64,000 bases of DNA from DASXUL01 sp036504855 (GCA_036504855.1 DASXUL010000153.1:1-64000); one strand, 5' to 3'. Counted from the stretch's first letter, positions 14,919 through 24,754 are shown. The notes: generated from the sequence alone by a model not told the origin. Made by a program: numbers and translations.

Positions 14919-16340
14919 TCAGGCCCCTTCCACTGTGGTCACTCGGATCAGGTTCGTGTGGCCCGGCTGCCCAACCGGCATGCCGCCGGTCAGCACCACC
15001 TGGTCGCCCACCTGCACGAGTCCGGCGTCGCGCGCGGCGTTGAAGCTGTTGTGCAGGGTGTCGTCAATCGTCTCGGCCACTGGAGCCATGATGGGGATCA
15101 CGCCCCAGCTCAGGGCAAGGCGGCGGTAGGTATCCGGCTTCGTGGTTACCCCGATAATCGGCGCCTTCGGCCGGTATCGCGAGACCATGCGGGCCGTGTG
15201 GCCGGAGGAGGTGGCGGTGAGAATGGCGGCCAGGTTCAGGTTCTGGGCGATCTCCACAGTGGCGCCGCCGATAGCGTCCGTGACGGTGCGCGCCTGATCC
15301 GCCATGCGGCGGCGGAGGATGGAGGCATGATCAATGCCGCTCTCCGCGGTGACGGCCAGGTCATTCATCATCTCCACCGTTTCCACGGGATAGAGGCCGA
15401 TGGCGGTTTCGCCGCTCAGCATAATGCAGTCCGTTCCGTCCAGGATGGCGTTCACCACGTCGGTCACCTCGGCGCGAGTGGGCCGCCGGTTGTGCGTCAT
15501 GGACTCCAGCATCTGCGTGGCGGTGATGACGGGCTTGCCGATGCGGTTACAGCGGCGGATGATCATCTTCTGGATGGACGGTACCTCCCAGATGTTCACC
15601 TCCACGCCCAGGTCTCCGCGCGCGACCATGATGGCGTCGGCCTCGGCGATGATCTCGTCGATGTTGTTCACCGCCTCGTGCTTCTCGATCTTGGCGATGA
15701 GGGGGATGCGGGCGCCGGCCGCGTCCATATGGGCGCGCAGGCAGCGCAGGTCGTCGGCCGATCGGATGAAGGAGGCAGCAACCCAGTCCACGCCTTGCTG
15801 GATCCCGAACTGCAAACACTCGATGTCGCGCGGGGTGATGGCGTCGATGGCGAGGGTGACGCCAGGCGCCGTAACGCCCTTGTGCGAGGTGAGCGTGCCG
15901 CCCACCAGCACTTCCGTTGCGATATCGGTATCGGTTCGATTCGTGACGCGGAGTTGAACGGAGCCGTCATCGAGGAAGATGGAGTCCCCCACCTTGACGG
16001 AAGCGCAGACCTCGCTGTTCGGGAGGGTAACCTCAGACTGGCTGCCGGCGACCTCGCGGCAGGTGAGCGTGAAGCTGTGGCCGCGCTCCAGGTTGATGGG
16101 TCCTTCGGCGAATGTGCCGATACGTATCTTGGGGCCGGGCAGGTCCTGCAGGATAGCTACGGGGCGTCGCAACGCGCGGGCCTGTTCGCGGATATGCCGG
16201 ATAACGCGGGCGTGGTCTTCAAAAGCGCCGTGCGAGAAATTCAGGCGGGCGACGTTCATTCCCGCTTGCATGAGGGCGCGCAACTGCTCGGGCGACTGGC
16301 TGGCCGGCCCGATGGTACATATTATCTTGGTTCGTCTCAT
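14919..16340 (-). CDS. pyk: Pyruvate kinase
   Basis: 473 residues, full length for the bacterial enzyme that converts phosphoenolpyruvate and ADP to pyruvate and ATP. Motifs: MRRTKIICTIGPAS at the start, GMNVARLNFSHG, the catalytic KIEKHEAVNNIDEI with Lys and the Mg-binding Glu, MVARGDLGVE, and TATQMLESM, plus a C-terminal allosteric domain (ILTATSSGHTARMVSRYRP). The ATG at 16340 starts exactly at the family N-terminus; an in-frame extension upstream overlaps the promoter. A consensus-like promoter lies at 16369-16397. It is followed immediately by the FtsB-like gene. Confidence 0.97.
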   Translation of the reverse strand: MRRTKIICTIGPASQSPEQLRALMQAGMNVARLNFSHGAFEDHARVIRHIREQARALRRPVAILQDLPGPKIRIGTFAEGPINLERGHSFTLTCREVAGSQSEVTLPNSEVCASVKVGDSIFLDDGSVQLRVTNRTDTDIATEVLVGGTLTSHKGVTAPGVTLAIDAITPRDIECLQFGIQQGVDWVAASFIRSADDLRCLRAHMDAAGARIPLIAKIEKHEAVNNIDEIIAEADAIMVARGDLGVEVNIWEVPSIQKMIIRRCNRIGKPVITATQMLESMTHNRRPTRAEVTDVVNAILDGTDCIMLSGETAIGLYPVETVEMMNDLAVTAESGIDHASILRRRMADQARTVTDAIGGATVEIAQNLNLAAILTATSSGHTARMVSRYRPKAPIIGVTTKPDTYRRLALSWGVIPIMAPVAETIDDTLHNSFNAARDAGLVQVGDQVVLTGGMPVGQPGHTNLIRVTTVEGA

Positions 16341-16368
16341 ATGGGATTGTTCATTGCCTTCGGGGTTT

Positions 16369-16397
16369 ATGATATGCCCTGTACCGGCGCTTGTCAA
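16369..16397 (-). promoter_or_regulatory. Sigma-70-type promoter for pyk-ftsB
   Basis: On the minus strand TTGACA (16397-16392) is followed by a 17-bp spacer and TATCAT (16374-16369). The -35 is a perfect consensus and the -10 matches in five of six positions. It lies about 29 bp upstream of the pyruvate kinase start codon, in the divergent gap with the exported-protein gene at 16485. Confidence 0.8.
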
Positions 16398-16484
16398 CGG
16401 TATGGCGGTCGGACGATGACGCGCGCAAGTTGGCTACCCTGAAGGTGGCGGCGTTGCCGTCGAAACGTACTATAGAAAGCAGAC

Positions 16485-18251
16485 ATGAATCTCCCCTTAA
16501 TATCTCTTCGGCGCGTGGCCGTGTGCGCGGCTGGCGTGGCCCTGGGGCTTGCTTCTGGATGGGCGTCCCCGATACGCGTGCGGTCCGAGTCGCGGCCCGG
16601 CAGTTCGCTCGTGAGCGTCAACTATGTGGACGTCGCCGCGCTGACGTCATCCGGCGGCGTCTCCTCGGCGGAACGCGCCCGGAATGCCGCGAACCGGCTG
16701 TCTCGCTGGGCCGACTCCGGGCGCGCTCCCCGCTTCACGGCGGGCCGCGCATCCGGCCGCTGGAACGTTCTGGCTAACGGAGCCGTGCTGCTTACGCCAA
16801 CGCGGGCGGATGCCAAGCGACTGGGGCTTACCCGGCGGTCGCTCGCGCATCGCTGGGCGGCGCATCTCGCTTCGGCATGGGCCACAACGTTCCTGCGCGC
16901 CACTCCGGACGGGTTGAGGATTGGGGTGAATTCGGCGCGCAGCGTGCGGGTCGGCGGCGTGGCGCGCGGTCCGATCGTGGCCTCCTCGGATGCGGCGGAC
17001 GTTGCCGCGGCGCGGGCTGTGCCGGGCGGGCTGCACATAACGGCCGGCCATCCCGGCCGGGCCACGATCACCATCCGGCGCGACGGCGCCGCGGTACGGT
17101 GCGCCGTGCGCGTCATGAAGTGGGCCGGCAGCGTGGAAGCCGTAAACGTGCAGGTAACGGGCAGCGCGGCGCCGGCCGATCTGCTGCGCGATCTGATAAG
17201 CGGCGAAACGCCGAGACATATCCGGCTGGAGCCGGGCGCGTGGAGCGTCATCCTGCGGCGACCCGCCATCCCAGCCGTGTGGACCAGGGGTGATCGCCTG
17301 AACCTTTCGGCCCGCGTGCGCCTCAGCGGCCCGGGCGTGCTCCCCGTGGAAACGACCCTGCCGATCCATGTAACGCGCCGCCACCTCCCCCCGGCGCGCA
17401 ACATGATGCTCTTCTACTCCAACAACCCGGAGACCATCCGCGATGCGAGGACATTGTTCCGGCACGCCATCGACGGCATGCCGGCCCGGCTGCTCTATCA
17501 CCATCAGAACGCCGGAGACCGCGCGCTGAACATCGCCGTGGACGTGACCAATGACGGCGACTCGGACGTTCCGGCGCAGATCGTGGACGGAACGGGCCCG
17601 CCGTCCATGGACTGCGTTCTGGCGGGCCATCGCGCCGCCTACAAATTCATCAAGCGCAGCCAGTCGGCCACCGGGGTCATTCTGAACATCCCCGCCCATG
17701 GTCGACGCCGCCTGTTCCTGAGGCGGCTGGCGCCGGGCGATACCATGAGCGGCATTATGCTCGTTCGTCCGCTGAAGCACGGTGATCTGAGCGTGAGCGT
17801 TCGCTCCGAACTCCCCGGTAGCGCCGGGGGCGGAACCGCTCGCGGCGAAGAAGCCGGCACGGCTTTCGAAGACCCAGACAAGACCGTGGATGCCTCGTAC
17901 ACCGTGAACGGTCCGTGGACCTATGTTCCGATCGGCAAAGAGGGCATCAGCAACGCCGGCGGGGTGCGGCTGGATGGTAACTACGGCGTGCTCTATACGG
18001 TACGCCTGAAGCTGAACAACCCCACCGACGCGCGCAAGACGGTGCGTGTGCTGTTCGAGCCTCGCGCCGGCGAGGCGCGGGCCGCGCTGCTGATCAACGG
18101 CGCCCTGACCGAGACCGATTCCACGTTCCCGCCGGCCGAAGTCCGCGTGGCTTCCATCTCGCTGGCCCCAAAGCAGAGCCGGATGGTGACTGTGGTGACG
18201 ATGCCCGCCGCCGGCGGCTCCTACCCCGCGGCGCTGATTGTGCGCGGCTGA
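16485..18251 (+). CDS. Exported protein of unknown function (588 aa)
   Basis: Signal peptide MNLPLISLRRVAVCAAGVALGLASGWA, then a beta-rich mature protein without recognised catalytic motifs. The N-terminal third is Ala/Arg-rich (SSAERARNAANRLSRWADSG). Residues about 180-210 look like a short Ig-like strand pattern (GHPGRATITIRRDGAAVRCAV). Later regions (NIAVDVTNDGDSDVPAQIV, VRLKLNNPTDARKTVRVLFEPRAG) resemble beta-sandwich domains found in cell-surface proteins. It is transcribed divergently from pyk and converges 3 bp from the next minus-strand gene. No relative with a known role is recognised; a structural or binding role outside the cytoplasm is only an inference. Confidence 0.75.
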   Translation: MNLPLISLRRVAVCAAGVALGLASGWASPIRVRSESRPGSSLVSVNYVDVAALTSSGGVSSAERARNAANRLSRWADSGRAPRFTAGRASGRWNVLANGAVLLTPTRADAKRLGLTRRSLAHRWAAHLASAWATTFLRATPDGLRIGVNSARSVRVGGVARGPIVASSDAADVAAARAVPGGLHITAGHPGRATITIRRDGAAVRCAVRVMKWAGSVEAVNVQVTGSAAPADLLRDLISGETPRHIRLEPGAWSVILRRPAIPAVWTRGDRLNLSARVRLSGPGVLPVETTLPIHVTRRHLPPARNMMLFYSNNPETIRDARTLFRHAIDGMPARLLYHHQNAGDRALNIAVDVTNDGDSDVPAQIVDGTGPPSMDCVLAGHRAAYKFIKRSQSATGVILNIPAHGRRRLFLRRLAPGDTMSGIMLVRPLKHGDLSVSVRSELPGSAGGGTARGEEAGTAFEDPDKTVDASYTVNGPWTYVPIGKEGISNAGGVRLDGNYGVLYTVRLKLNNPTDARKTVRVLFEPRAGEARAALLINGALTETDSTFPPAEVRVASISLAPKQSRMVTVVTMPAAGGSYPAALIVRG

Positions 18252-18254
18252 GGG

Positions 18255-19961
18255 CTACAGGCCGGAGGCCGAACGGACCAGGGTGACCACGTCCGCCATA
18301 TCGATCACGGCGGAAGAGTCGCCGCTGGCATTGACGTTCAGCGCGGCGAGGTCGGCGGAGGTCGCTTCGGAGACGCCGGCGGCAATCCGCAGCGCCCGCT
18401 CGGGGCGGGCCAGCGGCGCCAGGGCGCTGCGAAGGAACCAGTTGTTGGCGTTCGCCGTGTCCGATGCGCTCACGCCGCCCCGGTAGAGCTTGTACTCGTA
18501 GTCGCCCGCGAGAGCCGACCCGCCGGGTAGCGTGAAGGCCGACGCAGCCGTGGTTCCGCTGCTCGTTACGCTGACCACCGGGATGCCGTTCCCCGTGGTC
18601 AGAGCCCCCGCGCCGCCCACGTTGTTGATGGCCAACGTGGTTGTCCCTGTAGCGCTTCCCCCTTTGATGATCAGCGCGTCCGCTGGAGAACTGTCCGCGC
18701 CGAGGTAGGCGTTCAGCGTTACGGTTCCGCCTGATGCGGAGAGACTCGCCGTGGTCAACGTCTTGTAGCTGGCCGCGGCAGACGCGGAACCGGTTGGCGC
18801 GGCGAACGTGATGGCGCCGGAGTTCGTGAGGCCGGTGAGGACCGAGGACGCGGGCACAATCCAACCGCTGGCTGCATCAATGGTCAGCTTAGCCGAGTTG
18901 ATGGCTCCATTCAGCGAGGAACCGTTCTTCAAGGTGACCGTGTTGGAACTGATGCTGTCGCTGGTGATCGCTCCGGTAAGGGTCACGCCATCAGCGATGA
19001 GAATGGCAATTCCGCCGTTGGCGCCGCTGGTCCCCCAACTATCCGCGGCCGCCTTCAGCAGCAGCGCGGAGCTGTTGTTCACCGTGACGTTCTTCAGGGT
19101 GATCGTGCCCTTCGCGTTGGTCACGAAGAAAGCCGGGCCCGTTGTGCTCGGCCATGTATAGGAGCCGCCGGTCATTGTGAACACGCCGTTGTCGCCGGCC
19201 GCGTCGCCGGACATGCTCTGGAGGATCATGATGCCGCGGTTCTTCTGCCCCTTGGCGGCGGCGAGGACCGTATCCGTGAGCGTGATGGAATTGGATCCCT
19301 CAATGACGGCAGCCTCGGAAGCCGTTGCGCGCACGTTGGCTCCCGTTACGGTGATGGCCCCGGTGGAGTAGATGCCGGGCGCGTCTGCGCCGGATGTGGT
19401 GATGGTTCCGCGGGTTACCTTCACCGTGCCGCCGCCCCGATCGGTGGCGATGGCGGCGGAGTTGGCGCCGGGCCCGGTGGCGATGTCCACGTCGGTGACT
19501 ATGAGCGTTCCGCCGGCGGTGGCATCCACGCCGTGCCCCAACTGGCCGGTGCACACGATCTTGGCGTTGGAGATGCTGATGGACGTTCCGGAGCCGGTTG
19601 AGAACACGCCGTTGGCGCCGATGCCGCTGGTGGTCACCGTGCCGCCGGTCATCGTGATGCTGGAGGCGCTGGTAGCCAGGATGCCGGCGTTGAGGCCGTA
19701 GAAGCTGCTGTTGTCCGGGGAGGATGTGTTCCCGCTTGTGGTAACGGTTGGGTTGACGAGCGTCAGCTTGCCGCCGTTACATACGTAGATGCCGGACATG
19801 TCTGTGCTGGCGGCCGAGTAGGTTTGGCCGGTTTGGGTGGCTGAGCCGCCGTTCAGCGTGTAGGCGGCGGTGTTGGCGCGGCCCGGCGCCGCGAGGAAGG
19901 AGATCACGGCGCCGATCACGATGCCCACTGGAAGCGCCTTGCCGATCGCAATCCCGTTCAT
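18255..19961 (-). CDS. Secreted beta-helix adhesin-like protein with dockerin-like tail
   Basis: 568 residues. Signal peptide to about residue 29, then repeated short beta-strand coils rich in Ser/Thr/Gly and Asn (ASSITMTGGTVTTSG, TGSGTSISISNAKIV, GGTLIVTDVDIATG), as in autotransporter passenger or pectate-lyase-like beta-helices. No autotransporter barrel follows. The last 50 residues instead read PERALRIAAGVSEAT, then a calcium-loop-like NVNASGDSSAVIDMADV and a final short helix, like a dockerin lacking its first loop. ATG at 19961 has AGGAGG eight bases upstream. Likely an extracellular or surface protein; binding partner unknown. Tail counterparts occur in four other proteins of the window. 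Confidence 0.8.
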   Translation of the reverse strand: MNGIAIGKALPVGIVIGAVISFLAAPGRANTAAYTLNGGSATQTGQTYSAASTDMSGIYVCNGGKLTLVNPTVTTSGNTSSPDNSSFYGLNAGILATSASSITMTGGTVTTSGIGANGVFSTGSGTSISISNAKIVCTGQLGHGVDATAGGTLIVTDVDIATGPGANSAAIATDRGGGTVKVTRGTITTSGADAPGIYSTGAITVTGANVRATASEAAVIEGSNSITLTDTVLAAAKGQKNRGIMILQSMSGDAAGDNGVFTMTGGSYTWPSTTGPAFFVTNAKGTITLKNVTVNNSSALLLKAAADSWGTSGANGGIAILIADGVTLTGAITSDSISSNTVTLKNGSSLNGAINSAKLTIDAASGWIVPASSVLTGLTNSGAITFAAPTGSASAAASYKTLTTASLSASGGTVTLNAYLGADSSPADALIIKGGSATGTTTLAINNVGGAGALTTGNGIPVVSVTSSGTTAASAFTLPGGSALAGDYEYKLYRGGVSASDTANANNWFLRSALAPLARPERALRIAAGVSEATSADLAALNVNASGDSSAVIDMADVVTLVRSASGL

Positions 19962-20192
19962 GTGTTCCTCCTGTACGCCCGTTGACTGATATGAGGATAC
20001 TCGAGCGTTTTGGAGGCCGTATGACTCTCAGATGATGTCTTTGTGAAGTCCGCTCCGGCGCGGTCGCTCGACCGGCGGATCGGCCGCACGCTACGATCAC
20101 AGCAGGGCGAGGCGGCGCGCCGACTCCGCCGCCGAGCCGACTGCCAGAGACTTGTTTCGGCTCCCTAGAATACGTATTCGCAAGGAGATAAC

Positions 20193-22340
20193 ATGCAGCC
20201 ATCCATCCCCGTGCGCGGCCCCGTGGCCGCCGACCTCCCGGAGCCCCTGCGGGGGCTCGGCCGCCTCGCGGCCAACCTCTACTGGACGTGGAACCCGGAT
20301 GTCCAGCGCCTCTTTGCCAAGCTCTCCCCCGCCCTCTGGGCCGAGGGGGCCGGGCCCGTGCGCATCCTCCAGGAGGCCGATCTGTCTACCGCCGCCGCCG
20401 ACCCCGAGTTCGCGGCCGCCGTCCGCGAAGCCGCCGCCGCGTTCGACGCCTACATGGCCGGCGGCGCTGAGGCGTGGTACGCTCAGCGCGAACCGAAGCT
20501 CGAGGGCGGCCCCATCGCCTATTTCTGCGCCGAGTACGGATTCCACGAGTCGCTTAACCTCTACGCCGGCGGCCTCGGCATCCTGGCCGGCGACCACTGC
20601 AAGGAGGCTTCGGACCTCGGCCTGCCGTTCGTCGGCGTGGGCCTCTTCTACCGGCGCGGGTTCTTCCATCAGATGATCGATTGGGAAGGCCGGCAGGAGC
20701 ACATGTATCCCCCGCTGGATCCGGCCAGGTGCTCCGTTTCGCGCGTGCTGAAGCCCGGAACGGAAGAGCCGCTCACGGTTAGGGTGGAGATGCCGGGGCG
20801 CGTCGTTTCCGCCGCCGTCTGGCTGGCGGAGGTTGGACGAATCCCCCTGCTGCTGCTGGACACGGATCTGGAGGAGAACGCCCCGGAAGACCGCCCGATT
20901 ACGAGCCAGCTCTACACCATCAGCCGTGAGATGCGGCTCTGCCAGGAGACGATTCTGGGCGTGGGCGGAGTGCGGGCGCTGCGCGCGCTGGGCATCGCGC
21001 CGTCCGTTTGGCATCTCAACGAGGGCCACTCCGCGTTCCTGCTGCTGGAGCGGCTGCGCGAACGTCTGGCCGCCGGCGACGACGTGGATGCGGCGCGCCA
21101 ATCGCTGCGGGCGGATTCCATCATCACGATCCATACGCCCGTCCCCGAGGGCAACGAACGCTTTGGGGCGGACCTGGCGGGGTCGCTGATCGCCCCGATC
21201 CTGGACGGCGCATCGTTGGGTGCGGCGGCTGTCCTGAAGATGGGCCTGGGGGCGGACGGCGACAAGGGCGTCTTCGACATGACGGCCTTCGCCCTGCGCA
21301 ACAGCCGCGCCGCGAACGGCGTGAGCCTGCTGCACGGCCGCACGGCGGACAAGACGTGGCGCAAGATCGCCGGGTACCCCCTGATTGGCGTCACCAACGG
21401 CGTCCACATGCCCACCTGGGTTGGCCCGGAAATGAAGCGGTTGTTCGCGCGGCGCGGCGCCGATCTCACGCATTCAACGGACGTGGCGGCGACGGCGCGG
21501 GCCGAAGGGCGGCCGACGTGGGAAGGCATCGCGGACGCCGATGGCGCGGAGCTATGGAAGGCGCACCTGGCGCAGAAGGGGAACCTCATCGAATTCGCAA
21601 AGCAGCGCCTCTTCGCGCAGCACGCGCGCCTCGGCGAAGGGCCTGCCTCGCTGAAGGAACTGGTGGAGGGGCTGGACCCCGATGCCCTGCTCATCGGTTT
21701 CGCGCGCCGGTTCGCCGAGTATAAGCGCGCTTCACTGATCTTCACCGATGAGCGCCGGCTGGCGAAGATCCTGAACGCCAAGGGCCGGCCCGTGCAGATT
21801 CTGTTCGCCGGCAAGTCGCACCCCGGCGACCGCGGCGGCCAGAAGCTGATTGGCAAGGTCTACGAGCAGACCCAGTCGCCACGGTTCAAGGGCAAGGTCT
21901 TCCTGCTGGAGGACTACGACATCGAAGTGGGGCGCAACCTCGTGCGGGGCGTGGACATCTGGCTGAACAACCCGCGCCGTCCATTGGAAGCCTCTGGAAC
22001 GAGCGGGATGAAGGCCGCGGCGAATGGCGTTCCAAACGTGTCCATCCTGGACGGCTGGTGGGACGAGGCGTACCAGGGCGGCAAGAAGGGGCGAAACGGT
22101 TGGGCGATCGGCGGCCGAAAAACGGCCGCGGACTCGGAGAAGCAGGATAAACGCGACGCGGCCGAAGTGTACAGCCTGCTGGAAGACGAGATCATCCCCG
22201 CCTTTTTCGATCGCGACGCGGAGGGCGTTCCGGCCCGGTGGATTCCCGTAATGAAGCAGGCCATCGCCACCTCGCTGTACGCGTTCTCCACGAAGCGCAT
22301 GCTGGAAGAGTATCTGGACGATATGCTGCTGCCCCGCTGA
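20193..22340 (+). CDS. glgP: Alpha-glucan phosphorylase (GT35, short DUF3417 type)
   Basis: 715 residues, the shorter bacterial/archaeal class with an N-terminal DUF3417-like region (LRGLGRLAANLYWTWNPD). It phosphorolyses alpha-1,4-glucans such as glycogen to glucose 1-phosphate. Diagnostic stretches are AYFCAEYGFHESLNLYAGGLGILAGDH, WHLNEGHSAFLLLERL, GVTNGVHMPTW, FARRFAEYKR and the pyridoxal-phosphate lysine region EASGTSGMKAAANG. The ATG at 20193 follows AAGGAGATAAC, a strong site. It is followed after 37 bp by the PhoPQ-related gene, perhaps co-transcribed. High confidence. Confidence 0.96.
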   Translation: MQPSIPVRGPVAADLPEPLRGLGRLAANLYWTWNPDVQRLFAKLSPALWAEGAGPVRILQEADLSTAAADPEFAAAVREAAAAFDAYMAGGAEAWYAQREPKLEGGPIAYFCAEYGFHESLNLYAGGLGILAGDHCKEASDLGLPFVGVGLFYRRGFFHQMIDWEGRQEHMYPPLDPARCSVSRVLKPGTEEPLTVRVEMPGRVVSAAVWLAEVGRIPLLLLDTDLEENAPEDRPITSQLYTISREMRLCQETILGVGGVRALRALGIAPSVWHLNEGHSAFLLLERLRERLAAGDDVDAARQSLRADSIITIHTPVPEGNERFGADLAGSLIAPILDGASLGAAAVLKMGLGADGDKGVFDMTAFALRNSRAANGVSLLHGRTADKTWRKIAGYPLIGVTNGVHMPTWVGPEMKRLFARRGADLTHSTDVAATARAEGRPTWEGIADADGAELWKAHLAQKGNLIEFAKQRLFAQHARLGEGPASLKELVEGLDPDALLIGFARRFAEYKRASLIFTDERRLAKILNAKGRPVQILFAGKSHPGDRGGQKLIGKVYEQTQSPRFKGKVFLLEDYDIEVGRNLVRGVDIWLNNPRRPLEASGTSGMKAAANGVPNVSILDGWWDEAYQGGKKGRNGWAIGGRKTAADSEKQDKRDAAEVYSLLEDEIIPAFFDRDAEGVPARWIPVMKQAIATSLYAFSTKRMLEEYLDDMLLPR

Positions 22341-22377
22341 AACGCGGTTTCGACACGCAGGGAGGTACGCAAAGACA

Positions 22378-23700
22378 ATGGCACGAAGACCCTCTGATTG
22401 GCGCGTGGCCCGGCTCGCCCGCGCCGCGATGATGGCGGTTGCACTGGCGGCGCCGGCGCTCTGGAGTCCGGCGCGGGCGGACCTTGCTTCATACGTGGCG
22501 CGCCCCGAGCCTGCATATGCCTGGGAGCAGAAGTCGTTCACGAAGGACGAGGACGGCAGCATCCAGGAACTGCGCATGGTTTCGCAGACGTGGCAGGGCT
22601 CGCCGTGGAAGCATCGCATCCAGGTGTTCCGCTCCGCCAAGGCGGCGCACCCGGAGTTCTGCCTGTTGCTGAACACCGGCGGTGACGGCGGCGATGGCGA
22701 TACGGCGTTCGGCAAAGCGGCGGCTGCCGAAACCGGCTGCACGGTGGCCTTTCTCTACAACATCCCGAACCAGCCTCTGTATGGCAAGACGGAGGACGCG
22801 CTGATCGTCTACACGTGGCAGATGTACGCGAAGACCGGCGACGAAACGTGGCCGCTCAACTTTCCCATGACGAAGGCTGTCGTGAAGGCCATGGACGCCG
22901 TGCAGGCCGCCGCAAAGCAGGCGAAGCAGCGCGCCATCAGGCGGTTCGCTATCACCGGCGCCTCGAAGCGCGGATGGACGTCTTGGCTCACGGCCGCCAC
23001 CGGCGACAAGCGGGTCGTCGGCATCGCGCCGATGGTCATCGACATGTTGAACATGCCGAAGCAGCTCCCCCACCAGTTGGAGATGTACGGCAAGGCCAGC
23101 GATCAGATCAACGACTACTCCGCCGGCGGCATTCTGGACATGCTGAACGCGCCGGCAGGCAGGCGCCTTGTGGAGATGGTGGACCCGTATTCCTACCGCG
23201 CCAGGCTGACGCTGCCCAAACTCATCATCCTGGGGACCAACGACCGCTATTGGTCGCAGGACGCGCTAAACCTCTATTGGGATGACCTGTCCGGCCCCAA
23301 GTGGGCGCTCTACACCCCGAACAGCGGACACGGCCTCCAGGACGGCGGGCGCGTGCTTTCCACGCTCGCCGCCTACGCTCGGATGCTGGCATCACGGCAG
23401 AAGTGGCCATCGCCCGTGTGGCGTTGGGAACCAACGGACAAGGGCGCCAAGATCGCCGTATCCGGGTGCGGCGACGGTTTGCGAACCGCCCGCATCTTCC
23501 GTGCGGAGTCCGCAACCAAGGACTTCCGCGACTCCAAATGGACTTCAACGGAACTGCCGGTCCTGGACGGCGCCGTAACGGCCGAGGCCCCGAACCCCGC
23601 AACGGGATACGCCGCGTCCTTCGTTGAGATGAGCTTCATGATCGACAGCAAGCCGTTCAATCTCTCCACGCAGATGCGCATTCTCCCGGCGAAACCGTAG
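22378..23700 (+). CDS. PhoPQ-activated pathogenicity-related (PqaA-type) alpha/beta hydrolase
   Basis: 440 residues with a signal peptide (about 1-34, ending WSPARA). It matches the PhoPQ_related family, an alpha/beta-hydrolase group named after Salmonella PqaA, here clearly not a virulence marker. Likely catalytic residues are visible: nucleophile elbow ITGASKRGWTSW (Ser about 196), Asp about 289 in ILGTNDRYW, and His about 318 in PNSGHGL. A family-typical Ig-like C-terminal domain follows. Eukaryotic and bacterial members are secreted but their substrates are poorly defined. It follows glgP closely on the same strand. Esterase or peptidase activity is inference. Confidence 0.9.
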   Translation: MARRPSDWRVARLARAAMMAVALAAPALWSPARADLASYVARPEPAYAWEQKSFTKDEDGSIQELRMVSQTWQGSPWKHRIQVFRSAKAAHPEFCLLLNTGGDGGDGDTAFGKAAAAETGCTVAFLYNIPNQPLYGKTEDALIVYTWQMYAKTGDETWPLNFPMTKAVVKAMDAVQAAAKQAKQRAIRRFAITGASKRGWTSWLTAATGDKRVVGIAPMVIDMLNMPKQLPHQLEMYGKASDQINDYSAGGILDMLNAPAGRRLVEMVDPYSYRARLTLPKLIILGTNDRYWSQDALNLYWDDLSGPKWALYTPNSGHGLQDGGRVLSTLAAYARMLASRQKWPSPVWRWEPTDKGAKIAVSGCGDGLRTARIFRAESATKDFRDSKWTSTELPVLDGAVTAEAPNPATGYAASFVEMSFMIDSKPFNLSTQMRILPAKP

Positions 23701-23746
23701 CCTCGCCCGCTGCTGCCGCGAGCGGGGTGTGATCCGTAACGCAAAA

Positions 23747-23778
23747 GCTGGCGGGCAAGGCGCGCCTCGCCCGCCAGC
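23747..23778. terminator. Hairpin terminator between convergent genes
   Basis: GCTGGCGGGC (23747-23756) pairs perfectly with GCCCGCCAGC (23769-23778), and the interior AGGCG/CGCCT can extend the stem. On the minus strand the stem is followed by TTTT, so it best terminates the sdpR-sdpI transcript; it may also serve the upstream hydrolase gene. Confidence 0.75.
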
Positions 23779-23798
23779 GGGCGTTGGAGACTGCGGCC

Positions 23799-24470
23799 CT
23801 ACTGCTCGGCGGCCGGGTGGTCCAGCGCGCCTTCGCGCTCCAATCGCTTGTATAGCGCCAGGGCGTAAGGGAACGGCGCCAGAACGGCCACGACGAAGAC
23901 GGCGATGCAGGCCGGCATGGGCGCCCCCAGCCACACGGCCGCCGCGCCGATCACTCCGGCGCCGAACATGAGCCTCGCCCCCAGCCGGTGGGTGGCGTTC
24001 CACACCTTGTCGCTAGCGAGCGTCCACGGGCAGCGATACCCCATATAGAAATTGCGCCGGGTCTTTCCAAGAACGTTGCCGATTGCCGCCAGGCAGAGGA
24101 ACAGCAGCGTGAACATGGGCTTGCCGATGTCGGCGCGCGGGTGCAGGGCCGCATAGTAGGCCAGGCACTGGATCCCCACGAACATCCCCGCCAACAGCGC
24201 CAGCACATAGTTGAACGTATCGCGGAACGGCTCGATGGAGAACGAGCGCGGCGAGAGCCATGGAAGGCCCCACAGCATCGCCCCCATCAGAGTGAGGAAC
24301 CCAACGCAATACGCGATGGACGCGGCTTTCGGCGCCCACCCATCCGGCTGTCCGGCGGCGTTCCAGTGCATCGGCACTGTGGCTGGCAGGCTTGGATACA
24401 GAGCGGCGGAGATCGCCAGGATGGCCGCCGTCAGCGCCGCGATGGCGAGGGCGGCATTACGAGCGCTCAT
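23799..24470 (-). CDS. SdpI-family membrane protein
   Basis: 223 residues with about six TM helices. The N-terminal DUF1648-type segment carries LYPSLPATVPMHWNAAGQPDGWAPK, and the C-terminal part has the SdpI signature TRRNFYMGYRCPWTLASDKVWNATHRLGA. In Bacillus subtilis SdpI gives immunity to the SdpC toxin and also controls the repressor SdpR; most family members have no known toxin partner. Here the start overlaps the stop of the ArsR-type regulator (ATGA), reproducing the sdpR-sdpI pairing. No SdpC-like toxin is nearby. Function beyond an envelope role linked to the regulator is inference. Confidence 0.88.
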   Translation of the reverse strand: MSARNAALAIAALTAAILAISAALYPSLPATVPMHWNAAGQPDGWAPKAASIAYCVGFLTLMGAMLWGLPWLSPRSFSIEPFRDTFNYVLALLAGMFVGIQCLAYYAALHPRADIGKPMFTLLFLCLAAIGNVLGKTRRNFYMGYRCPWTLASDKVWNATHRLGARLMFGAGVIGAAAVWLGAPMPACIAVFVVAVLAPFPYALALYKRLEREGALDHPAAEQ

Positions 24471-24754
24471 GGGCGCCCCCCTTTCTTTCCGGTTTCGTGC
24501 GCGGCGAAGCCCATCACGGCGGCGATAACATCCTGCACCACTGTCGTGTTCAATGCGTAGCGGATCTGCTGGCCGTCGCGCCGGGCGGTGATGAGGCCGG
24601 CCTGCTTCAACGTGCTGAAATGGTGTGACATAGACGGTCCGCTGATCGGGAACCGCGCGGCGAGATCGCCGGCCGTCATCTCTCCGCGTCCCAGCATCCG
24701 GAGTATCTCGCGGCGGGTTGGGTCCGCCAGGGCCTTGAACACGGCATCCATCAT
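24467..24754 (-). CDS. ArsR-family winged-helix repressor (SdpR-like)
   Basis: 95 residues, a single winged-helix domain: VFKALADPTRREILRMLG, recognition region SGPSMSHHFSTLKQAGLI, wing TARRDGQQIRYALN. There is no cysteine metal site, matching the SdpR/autorepressor branch rather than metal sensors. It probably represses its own operon with the downstream SdpI gene, which overlaps it by four bases. Two adjacent ATGs occur at the start; the outer one at 24754 is used here. A TATTTAG/CTAAATA inverted repeat about 22 bp upstream is the likely operator. Confidence 0.9.
   Translation of the reverse strand: MMDAVFKALADPTRREILRMLGRGEMTAGDLAARFPISGPSMSHHFSTLKQAGLITARRDGQQIRYALNTTVVQDVIAAVMGFAAHETGKKGGRP

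Noticed and set aside
22378..23700. Virulence factor reading of the PhoPQ-activated pathogenicity-related gene
   Set aside because: The family name is historical; homologues are widespread in free-living organisms and nothing nearby suggests pathogenicity.
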